Positions 27,414 to 35,854 of a stretch of DNA of 48,863 nucleotides are shown here, piece after piece. The position numbers and the translations under genes are program-made. Each line of letters starts with the position of its first letter. Within the stretch, counting starts at the first letter, position 1. Source of the stretch: an uncultured Bacteroidia bacterium (GTDB taxonomy: Bacteria > Bacteroidota > Bacteroidia > Bacteroidales > F082); NCBI GenBank assembly GCA_913009755.1, contig CAJVWU010000022.1:1-48863 (forward strand). Direction: 5' to 3'. The notes beneath the pieces are model-generated. The model ran no database searches. It saw nothing but the letters and a program-made list of their open reading frames with translations, and was not told the origin of the DNA.

Positions 27414-28040
27414 TTAATAAATACCTTGATTAATAAGTATCCATTGGTTTTTATCATAGGTTTCATATTTAATTAATCCAAATTTATCAGCATAGTAAAG
27501 CTTTTTAGGCGAATTTGGATAAAGAGAATCTGATTCAAATATTTTAATGTCGTGGAAAACTGAATTTTGGATTATTAGGCTATCAATTTGTTTTGAGTAT
27601 TTAAGGTTATTATATGAAGTGCCAGTTTCACAACAACAGAAAAAAAGACATTTAGAATAGTCTACTAAAGAATATTCACTAAAGCTACTACATCCAGTGC
27701 TATTTATTTTTTGACACCTTGCTATATAATTACTTTCACCATTGATACTTGATTGTTGAGTTATCCTGTATAATTCAACTGAATATGAATAAGGACTGTT
27801 TTCTACAGATCTGACCGATTTAATAATTTTGACTGTATCTTCAACACCTGCTTGGTTCCTGTATATCCAAAATGTTCCTTCTTTAAAGATTATGAAAGAT
27901 TTGAATTCTTGCTCTAGTAAACATATTTCTCCTTCTTTTGTTTTTGAACAATCTGCACTATTGAGTAATAAAAAAGCTGAAATAAGTGATAATACATAAA
28001 TCATTTTGGAGATTTTATATTTTAATAATTTTTTTCTCAT
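27414..28040 (-). CDS. Hypothetical exported protein, Cys-rich
   Basis: I do not recognise this 208-residue protein. The N-terminus has a basic region and a hydrophobic stretch (MIYVLSLISAFLLLNSADCS), with M13 (28004) as an alternative start. The Cys is preceded by SAD rather than the usual lipobox, so lipoprotein sorting is doubtful but export is likely. The start of the mature part (FKEGTFWIYRNQAGVEDTVKI) and later YADKFGLIKYETYD resemble small periplasmic beta-barrel-like proteins seen in Bacteroidetes, without a known function. A CLFFCCCETG cluster is unusual. The gene is A+T rich like its neighbours and lies 37 bases upstream of the large metallopeptidase gene on the same strand, so the pair may be cotranscribed. 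Confidence 0.65.
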   Translation of the reverse strand: MRKKLLKYKISKMIYVLSLISAFLLLNSADCSKTKEGEICLLEQEFKSFIIFKEGTFWIYRNQAGVEDTVKIIKSVRSVENSPYSYSVELYRITQQSSINGESNYIARCQKINSTGCSSFSEYSLVDYSKCLFFCCCETGTSYNNLKYSKQIDSLIIQNSVFHDIKIFESDSLYPNSPKKLYYADKFGLIKYETYDKNQWILINQGIY

Positions 28041-28346
28041 GCGTCAAGATTTAATTTTATTTAGATAAAACAATGGGGATTAATGCTTTCTGTTTTTTCC
28101 TTGTAAGGAGCAATAATCATAATAAAAATATTTTCTAATCTTGTTTTGTAAAATGACAAAACAGCGATTCATTTTCCTTATTTATTATCTTTTTGCCACC
28201 TCGGTATTTACTTTCAGTACAAATCGACCAATTGTATATTTTTATTTTTGACATCGGTCTGATTACAGGGTGGCAATACTTAAACGAACCTGTTCTTTCC
28301 AATAAAAAATATTGTTCTGTTTTGAGTTTTTACATTTTCATATCTT
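28041..28346. other. 306-base gene-free region carrying one copy of the 82-bp repeat
   Basis: No convincing gene is seen. The region contains most of repeat copy A (28286-28367), a short inverted repeat GTTTTGT/ACAAAAC (28143-28149 with 28156-28162) and a TTGCCACC/GGTGGCAA pair (28193-28200 with 28269-28276). The inverted pairs are short and could be chance in A+T-rich DNA. Confidence 0.5.
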
Positions 28347-28367
28347 TTAATAAAATCTTTGCCATAT
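28286..28367. repeat. 82-bp direct repeat, copy A
   Basis: This copy matches 29600-29681 at 80 of 82 positions, with both differences near base 15-20 of the copy. Read on the minus strand it encodes the peptide YGKDFIKRYENV followed by KTQNRTIFFIGKNRF, and a stop codon follows one codon beyond the repeat. Its edge coincides with the point where the truncated gene at 28347-28605 ends, so the last codons of that gene lie in the repeat. Confidence 0.85.
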
Positions 28368-28605
28368 ATTAAAATTAACATGTAAAATTTTGATCGGTGT
28401 TTGCTCGTTTGGAACCCAGTTCTCTTTGTGCTTGAATATTTGGTTATATGCATCGGAATTTTTCGTGCAGTTGGCATCAAGTATCATAAATTGCTGTGTA
28501 GTATCATCATTGCCACATATCCATTCCTGGGTTTGTGCCAGGGATACTGCTGAAAATAACATGAAAACTGTTATATATAAATAAATCTGATAATTTTTTT
28601 TTCAT
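28347..28605 (-). pseudogene. Remnant of a secreted protein gene: poly-A frameshift at its start and 3' truncation
   Basis: From ATG 28605 an A9 run (T9 at 28594-28602) shifts the frame, so the ATG-initiated frame gives only about 32 codons. If the run were A8, the frame would read a typical signal peptide (MKKNYQIYLYITVFMLFSAVSLAQ) continuous with the open frame from 28562, TQEWICGNDDTTQQFM up to VNFNIWQRFY. The mature part resembles the N-terminal region of larger exported proteins (a WxCGxDD start and a PIKxLxVNFNIWQ strand), stopping where the 82-bp repeat begins. The stop lies 12 bases downstream of the T9SS gene on the same strand. Both defects suggest decay, though an assembly error in the poly-A run or slipped-strand switching are alternatives for the first. 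Confidence 0.6.
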
Positions 28606-28617
28606 TTCGTTTATAAT

Positions 28618-29520
28618 TTAATTTTTTGTTTTTAGCCACTTCTTTGTCATAAGTAATTTATTCTTGTGAATAAGTGTTACGTAATACAATCCGGCCTTTA
28701 AGTGTGCGGTATTAATCGAAACAGCCTCATTGGCATTATACCTCTTGTTTAATTTAACCACAAGTTGCCCATTGGAATTGAACATCTTTATTGTGATGAC
28801 ACCGGATTTTTCTGAATCCATTTTGATGAACAGAAAATTTTCTGATGGGTTAGGGTAAATCGAGAAATTGTCTTGATCAGCCAGTTCAACAACACCTGTA
28901 GGTGGCACAGTGGCTGTATCAGCGAAAGCAAACCACATCATAATTATCGTTTTTTCCCCGTCAGTATAAACACTTGGGGTAATTCCCTCTGCAATACTGT
29001 CAATAATTAACGAATCAGATTCAAATGCGAAAAAGTCAGGTGAAAGGAAAGCTGTTCTTCCATAAACAACATCCCATGCAAAATATTGCCAGGTGTTTAA
29101 CAGACTGCCTGTTACGCAATTGTTGTTTTTAAACAATGACGTATCCCATTTTATTATAAGTGGAAAATGATTACACCAGGCGACAATATTGATTTGATGC
29201 CCAAAATTGCATGTCTTATCAACGATCTGAATTTTTGATTCATACAAAGGCGCAACATTTTCCCAGTCACCGAAATATTTTACTTCACCCGTCCTTACAT
29301 CCAGTTGGTCTTTCCATGGCTGATCAACAATATTTATCTCGCCAAATTCCGGATCTATCGAATCAGTAGCATTTGGGTCATAACCCAGAATTAATGTATC
29401 ACGGTTGCCGGTTGCATCTTCAAAATATAATGGAAAACTAAATTCCTGACTATAAACAGCTATAGCGGTTAATTGAATCAGGAATAAAATAAAGCTATAA
29501 AAGATTTTTTTCCGTTTCAT
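28618..29520 (-). CDS. T9SS type A sorting domain-containing secreted protein
   Basis: The 300-residue protein has a signal peptide (MKRKKIFYSFILFLIQLTAIAVYSQ) and a C-terminal T9SS type A domain: FSIYPNPSENFLFIKM, KMFNSNGQLVVKLN, TAHLKAGLYYVTLI and a Lys-rich KKWLKTKN end. The body (LYFEDATGNRDTLILGYDPNATDSID) is the start of a beta-sandwich often found in Bacteroidetes surface proteins of unknown ligand. No catalytic residues are apparent. It is bracketed by the two 82-bp repeats, with 251 bases to copy A and 79 bases to copy B. TAATCTTTG just upstream of the ATG is a near-miss to TAnnTTTG, with three bases in the spacer instead of two. Confidence 0.82.
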   Translation of the reverse strand: MKRKKIFYSFILFLIQLTAIAVYSQEFSFPLYFEDATGNRDTLILGYDPNATDSIDPEFGEINIVDQPWKDQLDVRTGEVKYFGDWENVAPLYESKIQIVDKTCNFGHQINIVAWCNHFPLIIKWDTSLFKNNNCVTGSLLNTWQYFAWDVVYGRTAFLSPDFFAFESDSLIIDSIAEGITPSVYTDGEKTIIMMWFAFADTATVPPTGVVELADQDNFSIYPNPSENFLFIKMDSEKSGVITIKMFNSNGQLVVKLNKRYNANEAVSINTAHLKAGLYYVTLIHKNKLLMTKKWLKTKN

Positions 29521-29972
29521 GGTTTCAAAGATTAATTAATAAGTATTCGGGTGATTTTTATCTGCTGCCACGGGAAACCCCGGACAGCATAAATCAGGTG
29601 AACCTGTTCTTTCCGATTAAAAATATTGTTCTGTTTTGAGTTTTTACATTTTCATATCTTTTAATAAAATCTTTGCCATATCTTTTGAGGGAATCATGAA
29701 TATACAAAGAAAAGAGTTTGCCTGCTGCCCATTGAAGAATCAGGATGAAAGATGTTGGGTGCGGGGGGAAGCCTTCGGTGAACCTTCGGCATCCGGGGGG
29801 GGGGGTAAATGACTGATGTATAAACAGATATATTCATGAAACGCCTTATATAACTATTGCTAAATAGCAAGAAACATCTGTTTTGCAGGCGGTTCATTTT
29901 GTACGTTGTTGGTTATTGGACTATAAAGGTAATAAAAAAATTGTGGCATTTACAAAAAATTTAGCCTTTTTG
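29521..29972. other. 452-base gene-free region with repeat copy B and a G11 tract
   Basis: The region between the T9SS gene and the EnvC-like gene contains repeat copy B (29600-29681), CCTTCGG direct repeats (29773-29779 and 29784-29790 approximately) and a run of eleven G (29795-29805). A 67-codon minus-strand frame crosses it but has no recognisable features. No promoter is clear. Confidence 0.6.
29600..29681. repeat. 82-bp direct repeat, copy B
   Basis: This copy matches 28286-28367 at 80 of 82 positions and has the same orientation. Read on the minus strand it encodes the same peptide, ending FLIGKNRF-T-stop, and the open frame continues upstream of the repeat through QWAAGKLFSLYIHDSLKR. 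The shared coding sense suggests that both copies derive from the 3' end of one repeated gene, possibly a mobile element. I do not recognise that gene. Confidence 0.85.
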
Positions 29973-31178
29973 TTATCTTTTCAATATCCAGTAAGCCGGA
30001 TTCTGATATTCTTTCCCTTTCCAAACTTCGAAATGCAAACGGGTCTGCCCGTCGGGATTGGTATATATTTTTCCCAGCGCCTGATTGGTTTTTACTTCGT
30101 CGCCTGTGGCAACATAAACGTCTGTTAAATTGGAATATACCGTAAAATAATCACCATGTTTAACGATGACCGCCTTGTTGGTCGTTGTGATCCTGGCAAT
30201 ACTTACCACCTTTCCGTTAAAAACACAACGGGCGTCCGTATTTTTTTCGGTCGCGATGTTTACGCCGTTGTTTCGGGTTTTCACATATTTCAACACCGGA
30301 TGCTGATGCACGCCAAAAGTTTCGGCAATCATTCCTTTATTAACAGGCCAGGGCAACTTGCCTTTGTTTTCGGCAAAGTTGGCAGACAATTGCTTTTCGG
30401 CAGGTGTCAATACATACTTTTTCCCTGTTTTGGCAGAAGTTTTGGTTCTGATTTCGCCGGCTATGATCTCTTTAATTTTATTGGTCAGCCGGTTGGCTTC
30501 TTTTTGTTTTTGTTTTAATCGGACTTTTAACTGCTTTTCCTGCCCGGAAAGTTTTTTAACCAACTGCGTTTTTTTTGCTTTTTCCTGTTCCCGTTTTGAC
30601 ATTTGAACATTTTCATCGTCAAGTAAACGTTTCTTTTCATCAATCTGATTGTTGATCTTTATGATATCCTCTTCTTTTTCCGTTTCCATCTTCCTGATGT
30701 GTGAGGCTTGTTTCCGAAGATAAGCAGCCAGTTGCTCAAGGTAACGCAGGCGTTGATAGGCCTGGTTAAAATCCTCAGCCGAAAACAGGAAAATCAGTTT
30801 ATTATAAGCGGTTTGATGACGATAGGCAAAATAAACAAGATTTGCATATTGACTTTTTATATCGGTCAGCTTTTTGCTCAGGCGGGCAAGACCGTCTTGG
30901 TCCTCTTCAATGTTCCGGTCAAGCGTTTCAATCTCTCTTTTAAGGGTTTCGACCAGCTCTTTACGTCTTTCTATTTGCGTATTGAGGAGATTTATTTCGT
31001 TTACGGTAGCCGTTTTGTTTTTCCTGGTCTTTCCAATAAATTTGCTGGTATATTCAATTTCTTTTTCCAGTTTTTTTCTTTGCAATTCCAACTTTTGTTT
31101 TGTGTCCTGTGCAACTATTGTGTTAAACAGGAAAAAAACACACAGAAACAATATTGAAAAGTACCGGCTACTTTTCAT
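29973..31178 (-). CDS. EnvC-like murein hydrolase activator with degenerate LytM (M23) domain
   Basis: The 401-residue exported protein has a signal peptide (MKSSRYFSILFLCVFFLFNTIVAQ), a long coiled coil from about residue 25 to 240 (KLELQRKKLEKEIEY, ETLDRNIEEDQDGLARLSKK) and a C-terminal LytM/M23 domain from about residue 285. Active M23 enzymes have HxxxxxxD and HxH zinc motifs; here the positions read NNGVNIATEKNTDA and RLHFEVWKG, so the first His and the Asp are missing and one His of the second motif is lost. This fits the EnvC/NlpD class, which activate N-acetylmuramyl-L-alanine amidases during cell division instead of cutting peptidoglycan. It overlaps the upstream DUF4292 gene by 11 bases and is the last gene of that operon. 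Confidence 0.85.
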   Translation of the reverse strand: MKSSRYFSILFLCVFFLFNTIVAQDTKQKLELQRKKLEKEIEYTSKFIGKTRKNKTATVNEINLLNTQIERRKELVETLKREIETLDRNIEEDQDGLARLSKKLTDIKSQYANLVYFAYRHQTAYNKLIFLFSAEDFNQAYQRLRYLEQLAAYLRKQASHIRKMETEKEEDIIKINNQIDEKKRLLDDENVQMSKREQEKAKKTQLVKKLSGQEKQLKVRLKQKQKEANRLTNKIKEIIAGEIRTKTSAKTGKKYVLTPAEKQLSANFAENKGKLPWPVNKGMIAETFGVHQHPVLKYVKTRNNGVNIATEKNTDARCVFNGKVVSIARITTTNKAVIVKHGDYFTVYSNLTDVYVATGDEVKTNQALGKIYTNPDGQTRLHFEVWKGKEYQNPAYWILKR

Positions 31179-32016
31179 GTGGTTTATCGGTTATCAAGAG
31201 TTCTTCGTATTTGCGCGAAATTGAAAATGGGAACTTCAACGGTTTATTCAATTCAACCTTTTGAAAATTCACGCTGATTGTAACGGGTTTTTGTGACGAA
31301 ATATGTATCAACAGTTTCATGGGGAAAAAGCGTCCGTTAATTTCCTGATAATCATTATACAAAACGTCCAGTTTTTTATTATCCCCGCCAAGTTCTTTCA
31401 GTTCAATTTTTTCTATTTTAAAATTCCCGGGGTCAAGCCAGATGTTTTGCACAAGGATTTTGCTATTGCTTTCATTACTTTTCAGATATTTTTTAATTTT
31501 TTTCCTCTCCTGAATTGTGATTCGGTAAAGCCCGCCATCAATTGAGGCCCTGTATTTACTAACATCATATTGGGTCAGATCGTTTCCTATGATCATGGAT
31601 TGCAAAATAGAATAATCAATGGTTGTATTTAAAATATTTCCTAAAAGCAGGTATTCCCCCGTAAAATAAGTTTTATTTAAGCGGTTGATAAATTTTACCG
31701 AATCATTGGTCATCACCACGCGGGCCGCTTCGATGCCAAGGGCCGGTGAAAACGATATCCAGATAATGCTGTCATTTTTAATCCTGAGCTGGCCATGCAG
31801 GCTGGTTGTTTTTTTTCCCTGCTTGTATTCAATACCAAACCTGGCATTCAGGTATTGAAAATCCATCTGGTTTTCCAGCATTTTGGAATAGAGATAATTA
31901 AACCCGTACATTTTGAGGGGTTCTTTTAATGTTGCCCGTGTGGATTTGCATGATGAAACCGCCAGCATGACCACGGGCAGAAAGAAAAGCAATATGATTT
32001 TACAGTGCTTATTCAT
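31168..32016 (-). CDS. DUF4292 family outer-membrane-type lipoprotein
   Basis: ATG 32016 (MNKHCKIILLFFLP) is chosen over an upstream TTG. It gives a 282-residue lipoprotein with lipobox AVSSC at residues 15-19. The body matches DUF4292, a family resembling LolA/LolB beta-barrel-like lipid carriers (SLHGQLRIKNDSIIWISFSPALGIEAAR and NLWLDPGNFKIEKIEL-type segments). It probably acts at the outer membrane; a lipid or lipoprotein handling role is inferred from fold similarity only. Its start overlaps the end of the TPR gene by eight bases and its end overlaps the EnvC-like gene by 11 bases, so the set is tightly coupled. Confidence 0.87.
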   Translation of the reverse strand: MNKHCKIILLFFLPVVMLAVSSCKSTRATLKEPLKMYGFNYLYSKMLENQMDFQYLNARFGIEYKQGKKTTSLHGQLRIKNDSIIWISFSPALGIEAARVVMTNDSVKFINRLNKTYFTGEYLLLGNILNTTIDYSILQSMIIGNDLTQYDVSKYRASIDGGLYRITIQERKKIKKYLKSNESNSKILVQNIWLDPGNFKIEKIELKELGGDNKKLDVLYNDYQEINGRFFPMKLLIHISSQKPVTISVNFQKVELNKPLKFPFSISRKYEELLITDKPHEK

Positions 32017-33739
32017 ATAACTTTCCGTCGGCAATTTTTTTATCAAGCAGTATGGAATAATCTTTTTGTTTTTTGGCCAGTTTCCAATAGCTCAACGCCT
32101 CTTCTTTATCCCCCGTTTTATAAAGGATATCGCCGTAATGCTCAAGGACAACACCGCTGTTGTTTCCTCCGTTGGCAATGGCTTTTTTGATCCATTCAAG
32201 CGCTTCTTTGTATTTCCCCTGTTTGTATAAAACCCAGGCATAAGTATCCAGGTTATTCTGGTTGTATGGATCCAAATCAACAGCCTTTTTGGCCATTGTG
32301 GCGGCTTTCTCAAGATTTACCGACCGCAGGGAGAGGTAATAGGCATAATTGTTCAATACAATAGCATTGTCAGGGTTTATCTTAAGCGCCTGATCATACG
32401 CTTTATAAGAGGCATCATAATTTTCCAGTTCGTTGTATGTATCGCCCAGGGTTGAATAAAACTGTTCCAGGAGTGCATTGTTGTTCACTACAAATTCTTT
32501 CCCCGATTCCAGATAAGCTTTGGCTTTCACATAATCCTTGAGCTGAAAATTACTGATGCCGGCAAAAAAATAGGGCAGCGGGTAAGAGGGGAAAAGATCA
32601 ATAACATCTTCCGAATCCTTTGCCAGCGCATCGTATTCTTCCAGATAAAGATCGCAAAACAAAAGTTCTTCCCACAAAGCATAATTGGAGTTGTCTTTTT
32701 TTAATATTTTATAAAGAAGATCCTGCGCTTTTTCATAATCCTTGTTTTCATACAACATGGATGCATGGAACGATTCGGATAAAATATTGTCGGGATATGT
32801 TTTCTTTAATATTTCCGATAATTCAAGGGCTTGTTTTTTTTGCTTTTCCGACAGGTCGCCAGAATAATAATTAAACAACAGGTTGATTTTGGTTTTTAAA
32901 TCCAATTTGGGGTTGGTAAAACCTATTTTAAGTTCTTCAAATGATTTTTCATCATTTCCTGTTTTTTTATAAAAATCTGCCAGCGAAATATGTACATAAG
33001 GATCATCCGGGTTAATCTCAACTATTTTATTATAAGCCCATTCGGCTTTATCATTCATTTGGTGTTTTGAACAATATTCAGCCAACAAAGCATAATACCT
33101 CGGATCATCCGGGTGTATTTTAATTAATTTCTCATATTCGGCAACCGCGCTGTCGGGCATCGCCATTTTATCGTAAATCTGTGCTTTTTGTGTTGAAAGC
33201 CTTTCGTTTACACCAACCCAATCTTCAATTTTATTGTATGATTTTATGGCATCGCGATAGTCACCGGTAAAATAATAGGCAAAAGCCATTTCCTGCAAAA
33301 AATTCATGTTTTTCGGATACGCTTTTACCAGTTCTTCATAAGTTGACACATAGTCATCATAATTGCCTGCTGCCTTTGATATGTTGGCAAACAAAACTTT
33401 ATACCATTTATTATCAGGGCCCAGTGCAACCGCTTTTTTTGCTGATGTAAGCGCTTCGTCATCACGATCCATTGCCTGGAGTATCCGGGCTTTTTCATAA
33501 TAAGCAGCGGGGTCATCAGGATCAATCCGGATGGCTTTGTTAAACATGTCAAGCGATTTTTCGATGTTGCCCGATTCACGTTCGCTGACTGCCTGAATAA
33601 AAATGTTTGCTTCCTGACGCCGGTCATTTTGTGTAACAACCTGTTCGGTGTTTTTATCGGTAGCATGTTTTGATGCAGAACAAGAAAAAATCAGCAGGAG
33701 AATTGCTGAAAATGCGATGGTTTTTATTAAATGATTCAT
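32009..33739 (-). CDS. Tetratricopeptide-repeat lipoprotein
   Basis: The 576-residue protein has a lipoprotein signal (AILLLIFSCSAS, Cys about residue 20) and a series of about 12-14 TPR units, for example PDDPAAYYEKARILQAMDRD, PDDPRYYALLAEYCSKHQMN, NYDASYKAYDQALKINPDNA and NLDTYAWVLYKQGKYKEALEW. TPR arrays are scaffolds for protein binding, here on the periplasmic side of a membrane. The gene lies between dut (26 bases upstream) and the DUF4292 lipoprotein gene, an arrangement that to my knowledge recurs in Bacteroidetes. The specific partner is unknown. Confidence 0.9.
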   Translation of the reverse strand: MNHLIKTIAFSAILLLIFSCSASKHATDKNTEQVVTQNDRRQEANIFIQAVSERESGNIEKSLDMFNKAIRIDPDDPAAYYEKARILQAMDRDDEALTSAKKAVALGPDNKWYKVLFANISKAAGNYDDYVSTYEELVKAYPKNMNFLQEMAFAYYFTGDYRDAIKSYNKIEDWVGVNERLSTQKAQIYDKMAMPDSAVAEYEKLIKIHPDDPRYYALLAEYCSKHQMNDKAEWAYNKIVEINPDDPYVHISLADFYKKTGNDEKSFEELKIGFTNPKLDLKTKINLLFNYYSGDLSEKQKKQALELSEILKKTYPDNILSESFHASMLYENKDYEKAQDLLYKILKKDNSNYALWEELLFCDLYLEEYDALAKDSEDVIDLFPSYPLPYFFAGISNFQLKDYVKAKAYLESGKEFVVNNNALLEQFYSTLGDTYNELENYDASYKAYDQALKINPDNAIVLNNYAYYLSLRSVNLEKAATMAKKAVDLDPYNQNNLDTYAWVLYKQGKYKEALEWIKKAIANGGNNSGVVLEHYGDILYKTGDKEEALSYWKLAKKQKDYSILLDKKIADGKLYE

Positions 33740-33765
33740 TGATTTGTCGAAATACTTTTAATTTA

Positions 33766-34200
33766 TTACTGATGTCCGGTGTGGCCAAATCCCCCTGCCC
33801 CCCTTGAGGTTTCATTTAATTTGTCAACTTGTATCAGGTCAGCCTGTACATGGGAAGCAATGATCATTTGGGCAATCCTTTCCCCGTCATTTATTTCATA
33901 AGGCGAATCGGAAAGGTTAATGATGATCACCTTGATTTCACCCCTGTAATCGGCATCAATGGTACCCGGTGTGTTGAGAACGGTTATGCCATGTTTTATG
34001 GCCAGGCCGCTCCTGGGGCGCACCTGGGCTTCGTAACCCGTGGGCAGCTCAATATACAAACCGGTAGGGATCAGTGCCCTTTCAAGAGGACTGAGAACAA
34101 CCGGCTTTTCAAGGCTGGCTTTTAAATCCATGCCTGCCGATGCTGCCGTTTCATATTTCGGGAGATCATTGCCAGAGGCATTTACAATCCGGACTTTCAT
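33766..34200 (-). CDS. dut: dUTP diphosphatase (dUTPase)
   Basis: The enzyme hydrolyses dUTP to dUMP and pyrophosphate, keeping uracil out of DNA and supplying thymidylate precursor. All five trimeric dUTPase motifs are visible in 144 residues: AGMDLKA (motif 1), [11 protein letters not shown] (motif 2), [11 protein letters not shown] (motif 3), GERIAQMII (motif 4) and [10 protein letters not shown] (motif 5, with His where Ser is more usual). Its position before the TPR lipoprotein gene on the minus strand suggests operon expression. There is a 110-base gap to the upstream flippase gene. Confidence 0.97.
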   Translation of the reverse strand: MKVRIVNASGNDLPKYETAASAGMDLKASLEKPVVLSPLERALIPTGLYIELPTGYEAQVRPRSGLAIKHGITVLNTPGTIDADYRGEIKVIIINLSDSPYEINDGERIAQMIIASHVQADLIQVDKLNETSRGAGGFGHTGHQ

Positions 34201-34310
34201 TTATTTTTATTGTTGAAACCGCGCAAAAATAATCATTTAACAGGCATGTTTTTCTTAATCATTCATAAGATGTAATCCCCGGGATGAGAATAAAGGGTAT
34301 TAAGATGGTA

Positions 34311-35780
34311 TTATAAGCTAATTTTCATTTTCTTCGTTTCCAAAATAAACGCAACCGAGAGATAAATCATAATGAAGATTGTTCCGGTTACAAATTGCAT
34401 CATCTGCCCTTCTATTTTTAAGTATTTGAAACCAAAATAAAGCAATAAGGCCAAAGCCGAATAAAGAAGAATCTTTCCGTATTTGTAATCCACTTTATAA
34501 ATTTTCCGCCCCCAGATGAAGGATATCAGCATCATGCTTAAATAGCAGATAAAATTGGCCCAGGCAGAGCCGAGGTATCCGATTTTGGGGATAAGGATAA
34601 TATTGAGTACAATTGTGATAGCCGCACCAAACAAGGCAATGGCAGCGCCATACAGGGTTTTGTTGGTCAACTTGTACCAAACTGACAAATTAAAGAAAAC
34701 CCCCAGGAACAATTTGGCCATCAACACGATGGGGACAATCTTAAGCCCCTCCCAAAAAGCAGGTCCGATAAAATACTTTACCACATCGAGATAAAGAGTA
34801 ACGCCAAGAAATATCAACCAGGTAAAAATAACAAAATAAGTCATCACATCACTGTAAATGTCTTTGGCCCCTTTTTTGCCCGATTCCCTGAAAAAAAAGG
34901 GTTCGGCAGCATACCTGAACATCTGAATAAAAAGCATCATCAAGATGGCCAGCTTATAATTTGCTCCGTAAATACCTATCTGGGCTTCAACATATTTAGT
35001 GCTTCCGGGTAATAAATATTTCAATAAAATTTTGTCCGATACTTCATTGATCATACCCGAAACGCCAATGACAAGGATAGGCAAACCATAAGCCAGCAGT
35101 TTTTTTAACAATGACTTTTTAATATTCAACCTGAATGACCGCAGTTCAGGGATCAGTAAAAGCAAAACCGAAAAAGAACTGATAAGATTAGCAATAAAAA
35201 CAAAAATGATCATGCTTTCATGACTATAAATTGACAGCTTCGAGAGTTTATGGCCAAAAATTGCCGGGATAATTAGTAAGAAAGTAAAATTCAGGGTAAT
35301 GTTTATCACAACACTTACAATCCTGATTAATGAAAAACGCCTGGCCTTGTTTTGAAATCTTAAATAAGCAAAGGGCAATGCGGTAAAAGCATCCATCGCA
35401 ACAATGATTGCAAGCAGAATGACATATTCAGGATGACCGGCATATTGAATTCCCCGGGCGATGTCGCCTAAAAAAATAATCACCAGAATGATAAACGAAA
35501 CGGAAGTTATCAAAATGGATCCGGTAGCCGTATTAAAAACTTTTTTGGCGTCTTTTTTAAGCTCGGCATATCTGAAAAATGAAGTCTCCATTCCGTACGT
35601 AAGAATCACCATAACCAAAGCAACCCAGGCATACAGCTCTGTAATCTGACCATAATCGCTTTGTGAAAATATCCTGGTATAAAAGGGGACCAACAGATAA
35701 TTGAGTACCCTGGGAACGATGGTGCCCAAACCATAAACTATTGTTTCGCCGGCAAGTTTTTTTATGGGATTAGATGTCAT
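34311..35780 (-). CDS. Polysaccharide biosynthesis flippase (Wzx/MATE-like, MOP superfamily)
   Basis: The 489-residue protein has about 14 hydrophobic segments and the usual N-terminus of O-antigen or capsule flippases (KLAGETIVYGLGTIVPRVLNYLLVPFY, FSQSDYGQITELY, MVILTYGMETSFFRYAE). The MOP superfamily flips undecaprenyl-linked glycans from the cytoplasmic to the periplasmic face. The gene precedes dut on the same strand and is not next to glycosyltransferase genes, so its substrate glycan cannot be deduced. The GT-C-like proteins earlier in the window act on the same side of the membrane but are at a distance. Confidence 0.9.
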   Translation of the reverse strand: MTSNPIKKLAGETIVYGLGTIVPRVLNYLLVPFYTRIFSQSDYGQITELYAWVALVMVILTYGMETSFFRYAELKKDAKKVFNTATGSILITSVSFIILVIIFLGDIARGIQYAGHPEYVILLAIIVAMDAFTALPFAYLRFQNKARRFSLIRIVSVVINITLNFTFLLIIPAIFGHKLSKLSIYSHESMIIFVFIANLISSFSVLLLLIPELRSFRLNIKKSLLKKLLAYGLPILVIGVSGMINEVSDKILLKYLLPGSTKYVEAQIGIYGANYKLAILMMLFIQMFRYAAEPFFFRESGKKGAKDIYSDVMTYFVIFTWLIFLGVTLYLDVVKYFIGPAFWEGLKIVPIVLMAKLFLGVFFNLSVWYKLTNKTLYGAAIALFGAAITIVLNIILIPKIGYLGSAWANFICYLSMMLISFIWGRKIYKVDYKYGKILLYSALALLLYFGFKYLKIEGQMMQFVTGTIFIMIYLSVAFILETKKMKISL

Positions 35781-35854
35781 ATTGCGGTTTGGTCAAAAAT
35801 TTGATTTCTCCATCTCAGGCAAACGATAATTGAAAACAGGTATTCCCTGAAAGA

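Noticed and set aside
28193-28276. TTGCCACC/GGTGGCAA inverted pair as ends of a small mobile element
   Set aside because: Only 8 bp match, no target duplication or transposase is present, and such pairs are expected by chance in A+T-rich DNA.
28280-28480. 66-codon minus-strand frame crossing repeat copy A
   Set aside because: It overlaps the remnant gene in another frame and its sequence up to the repeat is not protein-like; only the repeat-encoded end is shared with copy B.
29694-29897. 67-codon minus-strand frame in the gap near the G11 tract
   Set aside because: It has low-complexity Pro/Arg-rich sequence from the G run and no start-site or family support.
30708-31157. 149-codon plus-strand frame opposite the EnvC-like gene
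   Set aside because: It is antisense to a well-supported coiled-coil gene, where the A/G bias of coiled-coil codons creates long open antisense frames.
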